Virus record (IMG/VR): IMGVR_UViG_3300040816_000037
Span: 1 to 56,502 of that record
From: a virus
Length of the DNA: 56,502 nucleotides
Reading direction: 5' to 3' (one strand)
The stretch's first letter is position 1. Each line of letters starts with the position of its first letter. Shown one piece after another: positions 26,521 to 34,867 of this stretch. A model generated the notes under the pieces. It was not told where the DNA came from and searched no databases. It saw only the letters and a list, made by a program, of their open reading frames with translations. Made by a program: the position numbers and the translations under genes.

Positions 26521-29500
26521 ATGGCTGGAACTAAACAGTACTACACAGAGGAAAACATGCGGGGCAAGAAGCTCTCAGACTTTGCCTCTGATGTAGACTT
26601 CATTGAGGACAGTGTTACCTTCCTTAAGTCTAACCGTAAGGGTTATACAGACGAAGACTTCGCTAATATGAATGGTGAGGATGTAGTTAACGAGGTGCTA
26701 GAACACTTCCGCTGGGCTAATACAAACGAAGTTAGTATGGCTAAAGACTTCAGCTACATCAAGGATGACAAAACACCAGAAGATCATAAGCAAGCATACG
26801 GGCGTCTACTCTTTGCATTTGATAACGCAGATGGTGAAGGTATCTGGGATGACCATGGTAAGGCTGTACGTGATTATGTAACTGGTGCTGCATCTGCCCC
26901 TAGTACTGTAGGTTCTGTTGTTGCAGGTATGTTTACTGGTGGTACAGGTGCTGCAGCTATTCAGAGCAGTAAGGCTGCTGCTCAGGTTGCTATACGTGCT
27001 GCTGCTAAGAAGTACCTGAAACGTGCTGCGCTGGGCGGTCTGTTAGATGGCAGTGTAGCTGCTGGATCTCAGCTTGGTCTAGAGGCTACTAAGGCAGACG
27101 CTGGTGATACCATTGAGGAAGAGTATGACATCAACTACAAGAATGTAGCTGCTGCTGGTGCTATTGGTGGTACTCTAGGTTTTGGTGTTAACGTAGGTGC
27201 TGCTGCCTTACAGAAGAGCGGTGCTAATAAGCTTGTAGATACACTTGATAAAGGGCGTCAGGCACAGGCAGATCGTATTGCAGAGGCTGCAGAGAAGGCT
27301 AAGATTAAGCTGGATGTTGTATCTAAGAACAAAGAAAAGAAAGAGCTTGCTGATGAAGTAATTGGCAAAATGCTATTCGCTATTGATCCTAAGCTTGTCG
27401 ATGAGGGTATGAAGGCTAAGGTAGACATCCTAAGTGCAGACCTTCCTGACGGACTTATAGCTGGTCTTGACCGTAAGAAGATACAGATCTTAGGTGCAGC
27501 TGCATTTGATCTAGCAGAAGAGCTAAAGATTAAACCAGGTAAAGGTGTTCGTATCACAGAGCAACTTGCTAATATTATGGAGACTCCAGGTGGTAGTGGT
27601 ACTGCTAGAGAGATCTTTGATCGTGTACGTAAAGAGTATGGCTTGAGTCCACGTGAGCTGTCAGCTGTCTATGCTGCTGAAGTATCAGAGGCTGCTAAGA
27701 TCTTGGTAGGTCAGAAGAACCTAAAGAATAACTTAGGTGGTACAGTTAAGCCTGTTGATGCTGACAAGTTTAAAGCAAAGCTTGATGCTCTGTATGAGCA
27801 GGGTATGTCACGCCTTAGTGGTGAGGATGCCAAGGTTCTAATTGAGGCTCAAGAACAGGGTGGCGGTATTGCAGGCAGTACATGGCGTACTTTCCGTAGA
27901 GCAGAAGATTTACGCAGAGCCTTAATGACATCCCAGCCTACCACTACAATGCGTAACAACATCTTTGGTGTTGCTATGGGTGCAATAGATATGGTTGACC
28001 AAGTGGGTATCAACCTTGTACGTAAAGCTCGTGGTAAAACGGATACATACGAAGGCTTGCAGGGTGCAGCAGATGTAATGTCATATTTGACTAAAGACGC
28101 CTACGTTGCAGACGCTGTTACTGCAATGTTAACAGACGTTGCCCCTGAGAAGATGTCTAAAGTATTCTACCAAGCAGCGCAGGCAGAGGCAGGGACTAGC
28201 GCTGATTCAGGTTTCGCTAAAGTAGGTGGTTTCTTTAACAAGCTAAACACAGTATCGGATCACGTATTCAAGAAGGCGGTAGTTGTAGGCTCTATTGATC
28301 GTTCACTAAAGCGTCTTAATGATCCTAAGCTAGGCACTAGCGTTATGGATATGCTAGAGAAGGGTACAATAGCTGAGCTACCAGAAGACATTCTTCAGGA
28401 TGCTCTAGATGAAAGCTTAGAGTTTACCTTCCAGAAACGCCTAGGTGGTAAAGGTTCTAGCGCTGAGAGCAAAGCAGCTAAATCTGTAGTAGATTTTATT
28501 ACCCGTAGTGGACTTACAGTACTTATACCCTTTCCTCGCTACCTTGCTTCACAGGCAAAACACATTAGTGATTACACAGGTCTGACTATTGCTAGGCGTT
28601 TAGCTACAGGTAGCGACATTGCAGATAAAGAGTTTGCCAAGGCTATGACAGGTTTTGTTGTAGGATTAGGCCACTTGAAAGTGCAGCAAGCAAATGTAGC
28701 TAATGATCGTGACTGGTTTGAGTGGGAGGATGGTAGAACACGTAAGGATGCACAGGCTGCACTTGGCCCACAGGCCTACAACGCTTTCATGATGCACCAA
28801 GTAGCACGTGCTATGGAGGGTCTGCCTACTAAGCTACCTAATACACCTTTCTCTGAGTGGGATGGTGATACAGGAGCCTTTGTAAAAGACTCTCTTAAGC
28901 TGTTGGCTGGTAGTGAGTTCCGCCCTAATAGTGGACTCGTTACTAAGCTATCTAAGGCGTTAGACACAGGTAGCTGGAGGCCTGTAGGTGAAGAGCTAGG
29001 CGATTACTTTTCTGCTTTCACTTACCCTGCTGCTGCAGTCAAGGACTTCTATGGTCAGTTTGACCCGCTATCTACCTACTTCCCAGAGACACGTGATGGG
29101 TTAATGTCTTACACAAACATGGTAGAGCATGATGTAGAATTTCCTATTAACATGCAGCTGGGTTTGTTCCGCCGTATCACACGACAGCTGCCTGACTTTC
29201 CTGCAGCAAACAATGGTGAGAAGGGTATGCTTGAGTTCTTCCGTAGCTCTACAGCAGTCAATTACCAATCAAAGTACAACAAAGAAGCTGACCGTGCAGG
29301 TCTAGGCTACGATGCCCTACGCTTTGATGTGTTTGGTGATGGACCTATTCGTGCCTTAGATCCTCTGCTTAAACAGCTTACAGGTTTTGCTAGTAAGCCT
29401 ATTAAGAATGACCTACAGCGTGAGATTACACGTCTACAGCTTGACCCCTTTACTCTGTACAATCCCTACAGAGAGAAGAACACCGCTGTAACTCTTATGA

Positions 29501-29970
29501 CAGAGCAGATCCTACAGGGTAATCTTGCTTTTGTTATCTCTGAGCAAGTGTTGAAAGATCCAGGATACCAAGGCATGTCTATAGATGAGCAGAAACGCTT
29601 CTTGAAAGATATGATAAGTGACAAGGTATCTATAGCTAAGGAGATGGCTGTAGAAGAGCTTGATGCTATGTACGAGATGGAGGGTGACTCAGCTGCACTC
29701 TTTATGGGATACCAGCGTGGACGTGTTGAGAAGCTTGACAGGAATGAAAAGGCAGATGCTGATCTAGCTTGGCCTCTTATGGCTGAACGCTTTGGTTACT
29801 CAAGTACTGCTACACTTGATGAGGTTATTGAAGAGATACGAACTACAAATAAGTATAATGATGATCCACAGGAGCGTATGGTGAAGGAGACAGACATGAT
29901 AATGAACTATCTCCATGCAGGTAAGCTATATGGTAAACGCTACAGAGAGGTAGTGAAAGAACTAAACTAA
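26521..29970 (+). CDS. Largest internal virion (ejection channel) protein
   Basis: A 1,149-aa protein, the longest in the genome and the last of the late arm, as in the T7 internal core. Two Gly/Ala-rich hydrophobic stretches (about residues 120-165 and 210-245) could insert in membranes. The remainder is helical, with amphipathic segments around 500-700, and no transglycosylase or protease motif was seen. The lysin function appears to be supplied by the separate protein at 22211. It ends 8 nt before the convergent terminator. Confidence 0.6.
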   Translation: MAGTKQYYTEENMRGKKLSDFASDVDFIEDSVTFLKSNRKGYTDEDFANMNGEDVVNEVLEHFRWANTNEVSMAKDFSYIKDDKTPEDHKQAYGRLLFAFDNADGEGIWDDHGKAVRDYVTGAASAPSTVGSVVAGMFTGGTGAAAIQSSKAAAQVAIRAAAKKYLKRAALGGLLDGSVAAGSQLGLEATKADAGDTIEEEYDINYKNVAAAGAIGGTLGFGVNVGAAALQKSGANKLVDTLDKGRQAQADRIAEAAEKAKIKLDVVSKNKEKKELADEVIGKMLFAIDPKLVDEGMKAKVDILSADLPDGLIAGLDRKKIQILGAAAFDLAEELKIKPGKGVRITEQLANIMETPGGSGTAREIFDRVRKEYGLSPRELSAVYAAEVSEAAKILVGQKNLKNNLGGTVKPVDADKFKAKLDALYEQGMSRLSGEDAKVLIEAQEQGGGIAGSTWRTFRRAEDLRRALMTSQPTTTMRNNIFGVAMGAIDMVDQVGINLVRKARGKTDTYEGLQGAADVMSYLTKDAYVADAVTAMLTDVAPEKMSKVFYQAAQAEAGTSADSGFAKVGGFFNKLNTVSDHVFKKAVVVGSIDRSLKRLNDPKLGTSVMDMLEKGTIAELPEDILQDALDESLEFTFQKRLGGKGSSAESKAAKSVVDFITRSGLTVLIPFPRYLASQAKHISDYTGLTIARRLATGSDIADKEFAKAMTGFVVGLGHLKVQQANVANDRDWFEWEDGRTRKDAQAALGPQAYNAFMMHQVARAMEGLPTKLPNTPFSEWDGDTGAFVKDSLKLLAGSEFRPNSGLVTKLSKALDTGSWRPVGEELGDYFSAFTYPAAAVKDFYGQFDPLSTYFPETRDGLMSYTNMVEHDVEFPINMQLGLFRRITRQLPDFPAANNGEKGMLEFFRSSTAVNYQSKYNKEADRAGLGYDALRFDVFGDGPIRALDPLLKQLTGFASKPIKNDLQREITRLQLDPFTLYNPYREKNTAVTLMTEQILQGNLAFVISEQVLKDPGYQGMSIDEQKRFLKDMISDKVSIAKEMAVEELDAMYEMEGDSAALFMGYQRGRVEKLDRNEKADADLAWPLMAERFGYSSTATLDEVIEEIRTTNKYNDDPQERMVKETDMIMNYLHAGKLYGKRYREVVKELN

Positions 29971-29977
29971 ACGAGAG

Positions 29978-30003
29978 AGGGGAGCCACTAAGCTCCCCTT
30001 TTC
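29978..30003. terminator. Strong bidirectional terminator between converging arms
   Basis: AGGGGAGC (29978-29985) and GCTCCCCT (29992-29999) form a perfect 8-bp stem with a six-base loop, followed on the plus strand by TTTTCTTT. It sits in the 34-bp gap between the ends of the late and early operons and would stop both, best in the rightward direction. Confidence 0.88.
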
Positions 30004-30004
30004 T

Positions 30005-30208
30005 TTATCGTACTCCGTGTTTCTTAACACAGTGTCTTGCCCATAGTACCGTAGCTATAAGATGCTCTAGTGCTTTGTTCCTCTCGTCACTCTGCCATAG
30101 ATTACTCTTGATATGCCTCTCTAATGCCTCTGCATGTTGGGCTAACTCATCATAGAACTTGATACGTGTACCTTCTACGTGTGCTTTCGCTTCTTGTTCT
30201 AACTTCAC
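30005..30208 (-). CDS. Acb2/Tad1-like small protein (candidate anti-defence sponge)
   Basis: A 67-aa protein from a GTG at 30208 that overlaps the phoH stop (GTGA) with AAGGAAGG just upstream; an upstream in-frame GTG at 30238 would give 77 aa. It is two helices: one around FYDELAQHAEALERHI, then a turn and SDERNKALEHLIATVLWARH. The second part fits the pattern S-x-x-R-x-x-A-L-x-x-L-(6)-W-A of the Acb2/Tad1 hairpin family, proteins that bind cyclic nucleotide signals and block CBASS or Thoeris defence. It is shorter than typical members and I judge the match from memory. Alternatively it is a plain helical hairpin protein. Confidence 0.5.
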   Translation of the reverse strand: MKLEQEAKAHVEGTRIKFYDELAQHAEALERHIKSNLWQSDERNKALEHLIATVLWARHCVKKHGVR

Positions 30209-30915
30209 AGACCTTCCTTCATAAATACTTTGACCCACTCAGCGCAGATACCACTACGCACAATGTCATCAACGCCAAACTCTACTACAGGTACATCAAG
30301 CATATACTTCTTAGCGAGATGAATGATCTTAGCTAGACCAGACGTACCCTTTAAGTCAGACTGCTGGATGTCACCATTGAGTACAATAGTACTGCCTTCA
30401 CCCACACGTGTCAACAGCATCTTGATCTCTGGTATGTCGATGTTCTGCGCTTCATCTACAATGATAAACGCATTGTCAAAGCTACGCCCACGCATCAACG
30501 CTAGTGTAGCTACTTCAATGTTACCATTCTTTACACCTGTATCAACAGCACCACGGCCTAAGTGTTTCACCAGTACATCAAGCACAGGCAACGCCCACGG
30601 TTGTGCCTTCTCTTCTAGCGTACCTGGCAGGAACCCAATATCTTTACCTACAGCTACGTGAGGACGTGTGATAACAATCTTGTCTATCTCTTTTAGTGTG
30701 TACAAGTCTGCGGCACACGTTGCTGTAACGTATGTCTTACCAGTACCAGCAGGACCAAGGATAAGCACCTGCTTGCTGTTAGCAATAGCACTGATTAACT
30801 TTCCTTGGTTCACTGTCTTAGGTACAATACCAGAGGTAGGCTTGTTAGCTGCACCCTTGTAGGTTGTCTTACGCCGTGTTCGTGTAGGCTTCTCTAAGGG
30901 TTCAATGTTGTTCAT
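30205..30915 (-). CDS. phoH: PhoH-like ATPase
   Basis: A 236-aa P-loop ATPase. After a basic N-terminal 45 residues come the Walker A motif LGPAGTGKT, the segment ITRPHVAVGKDIGFLPG, Walker B FIIVDEAQN and the sensor segment IVLNGDIQQSDL, all hallmarks of PhoH. The family is common in marine phages; its RNA-related role during infection is unresolved. I chose ATG 30915, which has GGAG upstream; an upstream in-frame start at 30945 would run into the preceding gene. Confidence 0.9.
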   Translation of the reverse strand: MNNIEPLEKPTRTRRKTTYKGAANKPTSGIVPKTVNQGKLISAIANSKQVLILGPAGTGKTYVTATCAADLYTLKEIDKIVITRPHVAVGKDIGFLPGTLEEKAQPWALPVLDVLVKHLGRGAVDTGVKNGNIEVATLALMRGRSFDNAFIIVDEAQNIDIPEIKMLLTRVGEGSTIVLNGDIQQSDLKGTSGLAKIIHLAKKYMLDVPVVEFGVDDIVRSGICAEWVKVFMKEGL

Positions 30916-30917
30916 AA

Positions 30918-31118
30918 TTAAACATTCTCCGGTACATCCGCACAAACATAAACTATCCTTGACTGACGTAGTGTCTTAGGTGGTATTTCATCTATGAGCA
31001 TATTCATTACATCTATAGCAGTATCTTCACACTCTGAGTAAGAGCGATACAGATCAGGAGAAGCCCTAACTATAGGCTCCTCCCCTGCCAAGAAAGCAAT
31101 CATAACTAAAGTAAACAT
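30918..31118 (-). CDS. Small protein with N-terminal hydrophobic segment
   Basis: A 66-aa protein: a short hydrophobic start (MFTLVMIAFLAG) that may be a signal or anchor, then a polar domain with two Cys residues (30 and 59) that could pair outside the cytoplasm. Its start overlaps the stop of the next upstream gene (TAATG). No family recognised. Confidence 0.6.
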   Translation of the reverse strand: MFTLVMIAFLAGEEPIVRASPDLYRSYSECEDTAIDVMNMLIDEIPPKTLRQSRIVYVCADVPENV

Positions 31119-31261
31119 TATTCTTGTACCGTATCTGACTCTTCGCCAGACACAATCTCTGTTACTTTAGGTTCTACATAATCGTATGCTTTACCTGCTA
31201 CGTCTGTTGTTACTTCTACTGCTGCTACAGCCAAGAAAAACATTACAAAAAACTCAACCAT
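31118..31261 (-). CDS. 47-aa single-pass membrane protein
   Basis: An open frame from ATG 31261, which overlaps the glutaredoxin stop by 8 nt, to TAA at 31118, which overlaps the next start. The protein has a hydrophobic N-terminal 16 residues (MVEFFVMFFLAVAAVE) and an acidic tail ending in DTVQE. The tight overlap on both sides and operon codon style support a real gene. Confidence 0.65.
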   Translation of the reverse strand: MVEFFVMFFLAVAAVEVTTDVAGKAYDYVEPKVTEIVSGEESDTVQE

Positions 31262-31484
31262 CTAAACGTTCCTTTAGTTCTGTGTAGCCACCAACATGGC
31301 GGCCTTCGTTATCCCAGATTTGAGGTACACTAGTCATACCCGCTTCTTTCATGAGTGTCAATAGCCACTTACTGCTAGGGGAGCTTAGAGAATAGGCCGT
31401 GAAGCCTACCCTCTTTTCTCGTAGCAGGTGCTTTGCTTTAGTGCAAAACTTACAGTTATCTGTTCCTACCACTGTATAGCTCAT
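31254..31484 (-). CDS. Glutaredoxin
   Basis: A 76-aa thiol-disulfide oxidoreductase of normal glutaredoxin length. The active site is CKFC (residues 11-14), with the cis-Pro segment TSVPQIW and GGYTEL for glutathione binding. It lies directly downstream of the ribonucleotide reductase with a 4-nt overlap and would supply its electrons in the cytoplasm. Confidence 0.92.
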   Translation of the reverse strand: MSYTVVGTDNCKFCTKAKHLLREKRVGFTAYSLSSPSSKWLLTLMKEAGMTSVPQIWDNEGRHVGGYTELKERLDG

Positions 31485-33379
31485 ACTAGATCCACGATCT
31501 CACAGCTATCACCAGAGCAGGCCATAGTCTGCATGGACACTGTGTTATCTTCACTCTCATACTCGTTAAGCCCTTCCCAGTCAATGCTGTCTGGCATAAG
31601 TGCAAGCATCTCTTGATACTCTTCCTTAGTGCAGTCCTGATAAGGTGCTTGCTGGTAAGTATGATCGGAATGTGGCAGGAATGATACACCTGACATCTCG
31701 TCAAAGTGTTCATACACAAAAGCACCTACAGCCATCCACTCATTGTCACGAACTGAGATAGTTACACTTGGCTTATGCTCACACCAGTGTCGCTGATAGG
31801 TGAGCCACAACTCAAGCTGCTCTACAGCAGTCATATCATTACGTGTGACAGCCTGCTCAGGAGACTTGACAGGGAAGCTAAACACTACAGTAGAGTCAGG
31901 CTTCATGACGCAAGGCTCATTAGGAATACCTTGGTCAATCATAAACTGTGTCAGTGGATCTTTATTATCACCACGCACAGTACGAATATAGAAGGGGCTG
32001 TGACGTGCGTGAATACCACTAGCGGAATCAACCAACTGTGAGACCGTACCTGAAGGTTTAACGCAAGAGATACTAGCACTAGCAGGGATGCCAAGCAACT
32101 CAGCCCACTCAGCGTTAGTAGCCACAGCCACGGATCGTAAATGCTCAAGAGTTTTCTCCAATCCTTTGTTAGAGTTTGTCATTAGTGGGTTGTCCATAAT
32201 GCCTGTCATAGACACACCAAGCAAGCGCTCTTCTGCTGTGTTGTTCTGCCAGACCTTACGCAGATATGGAAACTTAATCATGGTAGACTGGATCGTACCT
32301 AAGATGGTAGCCAGCTTAACCTTACGCTCAAGATCCTCAATAGTATCAGTCGCACGTACTACGCACTCCGTTAGGTTGCAAAACTGATATGGGCGCAAGA
32401 TGATTTCCGAACACGGGTTGGTCCCGAACTCATGGTTAGGATCACGCCGCCCAAACTTAGCTGCTTGCTTCTTGGATGCCTCACGATTGAAGATACCACG
32501 TTCACCAGACTTAGACTCAACCAGTGCAAGCCACTCACGCATGAATGTTTCCATGTCTGGCTTCTCAGTGTACGATACAGAGTTGTTAGCCAAGGCACGA
32601 TGACCAGCAGTTTCCCACCACTGACCTGACTTAGCGTGACGCATACGGTCATCACTCAGGTTAGACAATGAGATCATAGCTGAACGTCTCACACCACCTA
32701 CGACAACGATCTGACCAATGAAGCACATCAGGTCATGACATTCCATAGAGCTAAGCTTGCGTCCTTGTGCCGCCTTGAAGGTAGACACAGCAAAGTTAAA
32801 TAGTTCTACGAGTGGCGCTGGGCCTGACGCTCTACCGCCAAATGTTTTAAGTCTTGCACCAGCAGGACGTACACGAGAGACATCCCACTTAGGAATCTCA
32901 CCAGCCCACAGGAGTGCAAGAACTTGACGGAACCCCTTAGCCCAGCCTTCCTTACTGTCCTTAACGACAACGATAGACTCACTCTGGAACAACTCAGGCA
33001 CTTCTGGGAGCTTGCTGATAAACTGGCGCTCGACACTGAACCCGACACCAGTGCCGCAGAGGAGGATGTACATAGCCTCATCAAAGGACTTAGGGTCATC
33101 TACGGGTAGGTAACTACAGTTGTAGCCTGCAGTGTTGTCACGATCAAGCGCTGGGCCAGCTGTCATCATAGCGCGCATAGAAGGCATGATCTCTTGACCA
33201 AGGATAGCTTGCTCAATGTCGTTGATGTAAGAGTTATCACCTGTCACACGGCGCACTACGTTATCCATGTAGCGGCTTACTGTCTTACCCCATGACTCAC
33301 GGCCTTCGCCGTCAAAGTACTTGGCGTAGCGTGACTTGTGAATGAATGCTTGATAGTCTGTTGGTAGTTGATTGCTCAT
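31481..33379 (-). CDS. nrdJ: Class II (B12-dependent) ribonucleoside-triphosphate reductase
   Basis: A 632-aa enzyme that turns ribonucleotides into deoxyribonucleotides. It is a single polypeptide with no NrdB partner nearby. Visible features are YNCSYLP (Cys88, one of the redox pair), NPCSEI (radical Cys), the ASISCVKPSGTVSQL segment and a C-terminal ACSGDSCE pair that relays electrons. These and the length fit monomeric adenosylcobalamin-dependent reductases. The glutaredoxin follows with a 4-nt overlap and MazG precedes it. Activity would depend on cobalamin from the host. Confidence 0.92.
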   Translation of the reverse strand: MSNQLPTDYQAFIHKSRYAKYFDGEGRESWGKTVSRYMDNVVRRVTGDNSYINDIEQAILGQEIMPSMRAMMTAGPALDRDNTAGYNCSYLPVDDPKSFDEAMYILLCGTGVGFSVERQFISKLPEVPELFQSESIVVVKDSKEGWAKGFRQVLALLWAGEIPKWDVSRVRPAGARLKTFGGRASGPAPLVELFNFAVSTFKAAQGRKLSSMECHDLMCFIGQIVVVGGVRRSAMISLSNLSDDRMRHAKSGQWWETAGHRALANNSVSYTEKPDMETFMREWLALVESKSGERGIFNREASKKQAAKFGRRDPNHEFGTNPCSEIILRPYQFCNLTECVVRATDTIEDLERKVKLATILGTIQSTMIKFPYLRKVWQNNTAEERLLGVSMTGIMDNPLMTNSNKGLEKTLEHLRSVAVATNAEWAELLGIPASASISCVKPSGTVSQLVDSASGIHARHSPFYIRTVRGDNKDPLTQFMIDQGIPNEPCVMKPDSTVVFSFPVKSPEQAVTRNDMTAVEQLELWLTYQRHWCEHKPSVTISVRDNEWMAVGAFVYEHFDEMSGVSFLPHSDHTYQQAPYQDCTKEEYQEMLALMPDSIDWEGLNEYESEDNTVSMQTMACSGDSCEIVDLV

Positions 33380-33735
33380 CGGTTGTCACCTGATCCTTTA
33401 ATAACGCCACGTCTTGCACGGCTGTTTAGTTTGTCCATATTAGTTTGTAGTACCTCTGTGAGGTCACTGTTAAAGTAATTAGCAAGGGCTGTAACATAGA
33501 ACACAACGTCACCTAGCTCCTTGATAATGTCATCAGATGAGACCTTGGTGTTGTCACGCAGTAGCTTCTTGATCTTCTCAGCCACCTCACCTGCTTCACC
33601 TACTAAGCCTAGTGTATTCTCCACTAAGCGGGTCTCACCTTCTGTTACAATCTTACCCTCTACCCAGTAGGAATAATCCTGCGTGTTAACATCTGCCATA
33701 GCAGCAAACGCATCTATATCTTCTTGTGTAATCAT
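33376..33735 (-). CDS. mazG: MazG-like nucleotide pyrophosphohydrolase
   Basis: A 119-aa all-helical NTP pyrophosphatase. The metal-binding pattern is clear: GLVGEAGEVAEKIKK (E-x-x-E) followed by ELGDVVFYVTALA (E-x-x-D). Marine phage MazG proteins hydrolyse dNTPs or act on unusual nucleotides. The gene is coupled to the reductase by a 4-nt overlap. Confidence 0.88.
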   Translation of the reverse strand: MITQEDIDAFAAMADVNTQDYSYWVEGKIVTEGETRLVENTLGLVGEAGEVAEKIKKLLRDNTKVSSDDIIKELGDVVFYVTALANYFNSDLTEVLQTNMDKLNSRARRGVIKGSGDNR

Positions 33736-33899
33736 TGTCTCTCCTTGACGTTTAAGTTCTCAATCTCCACATCATCTACATCATAGATAACATCTGTAAT
33801 CAAGTCATGAATGTCTTGCTCATGACTGTCTTCGTAGGATGATAGTATGTTATTATTCTTATCAACCTTCATAACAAAAGTAACACTAAACTTCTTCAT
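33732..33899 (-). CDS. 55-aa hypothetical protein
   Basis: An open frame from ATG 33899, overlapping the upstream stop (ATGA), to TGA at 33732, which overlaps the mazG start (ATGA). It has one positively charged beta-like N-terminus (MKKFSVTFVMKV) and an acidic C-terminal half rich in Asp. Double coupling supports it. Function unknown. Confidence 0.68.
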   Translation of the reverse strand: MKKFSVTFVMKVDKNNNILSSYEDSHEQDIHDLITDVIYDVDDVEIENLNVKERQ

Positions 33900-34249
33900 G
33901 CGCTTCCCTGTGTCTTAGACCAGCGTGTAAGTGTAACTACATTATCCTCTACTTCATACGCTGTAGCTTCTGCTTGCTCTTGTTCTGCTTCTGCATACTG
34001 ATCGGGAAACATCTCTTGAATAATGCCCTGCCGTAGATCTGCAAAGTCTTCCCAAGCATCAGGGTAAAGCTCTAAGAACTGCTGTGCTGCAGACATAGTG
34101 AGTGCCTCATCAAGAGCAGCCCTCATGCCATCCTCTGAACCAGCCGAACCAAAGACCATGCCAGTCTTGATTCTACCTGTCCACTCACCGTCCTCAACGA
34201 CAGGAGATAATACAATAGCTACGTCACCAGGTTTAATCTCATAAGCCAT
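33896..34249 (-). CDS. Hypothetical acidic protein
   Basis: A 117-aa acidic protein. The N-terminal 35 residues look like a small beta barrel (KPGDVAIVLSPVVEDGEW), followed by helices and a Glu/Gln-rich stretch. No catalytic motif. The start overlaps the upstream stop by one base (TAATG). Confidence 0.68.
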   Translation of the reverse strand: MAYEIKPGDVAIVLSPVVEDGEWTGRIKTGMVFGSAGSEDGMRAALDEALTMSAAQQFLELYPDAWEDFADLRQGIIQEMFPDQYAEAEQEQAEATAYEVEDNVVTLTRWSKTQGSA

Positions 34250-34686
34250 TACTCTCTCCTCTTAACTTTGACACGTTGCTCTTTCATTCGCTTGCCTTTC
34301 TCTTTGAGCCACTCTTCTGGTATCACACGATTAGCCCAGAGGAAACCCTTTTGATCGCACCAATCGCAGTACCTACTCTTGGCTCCTTTGTAAAGCCTTG
34401 AATTAGCATTACTAAATACGAAACGAATATCTAGTTTAGGATGCTGACGCTGTATCTCTATATGTTTACGTCTATCTGCAGCAGAAAACAACCCCTTCAG
34501 CTCAATTATTATGCCGTTGTCTAGCTCAAAGTCGGGTGTGTATGTACGATACTTTAAATCCTCCCACTCTATCTTTAACTTTTCATAGGCTACAATCTTT
34601 TGCCTATCCTTGAGGTATGCAGCGGCCTCAACTTCAAGGCCACTGCGATACGTTTTAGAGTTATGCCTCCGGTTCATCTTCGGCAT
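34249..34686 (-). CDS. T7-like endonuclease I (Holliday junction resolvase)
   Basis: A 145-aa PD-(D/E)XK nuclease that cuts branched DNA and resolves replication and recombination junctions; T7 gene 3 product is the model. SGLEVEAA holds the first catalytic Glu, YTPDFELDNGIIIELKG holds Asp, Glu and Lys of the active site, then LDIRFVF, CDWCDQKG and a final W occur in the family order. Length equals T7 gp3. The start at 34686 overlaps the upstream gene; ATG 34677 is an alternative. Confidence 0.88.
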   Translation of the reverse strand: MPKMNRRHNSKTYRSGLEVEAAAYLKDRQKIVAYEKLKIEWEDLKYRTYTPDFELDNGIIIELKGLFSAADRRKHIEIQRQHPKLDIRFVFSNANSRLYKGAKSRYCDWCDQKGFLWANRVIPEEWLKEKGKRMKEQRVKVKRRE

Positions 34687-34867
34687 CTTTACCTGCTTCT
34701 ACGATCTGAGATGCTAGTAAATTAGTCATGCCCTCCAGTGCTTTGAATTGAACTTCTAGGCGCTTCATCTGATCTGTTGCAAGCATCACTTCATTGTAGA
34801 GCTTTGTCTGAGTATCATTGAAGTCTTCTGTGTAGTAGTCGGTGTCGTTGATAGTCAGTTTAGGCAT
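34661..34867 (-). CDS. Small DUF6447-like coiled-coil protein
   Basis: A 68-aa protein beginning MPKLTINDTDYYTEDFND, followed by a helix with heptads (MKRLEVQFKALEGMTNLLA). The beta hairpin plus helix fits a small phage family I recall as DUF6447. It overlaps both the endonuclease gene and the nuclease gene upstream (8 nt). Function unknown. Confidence 0.62.
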   Translation of the reverse strand: MPKLTINDTDYYTEDFNDTQTKLYNEVMLATDQMKRLEVQFKALEGMTNLLASQIVEAGKDAEDEPEA

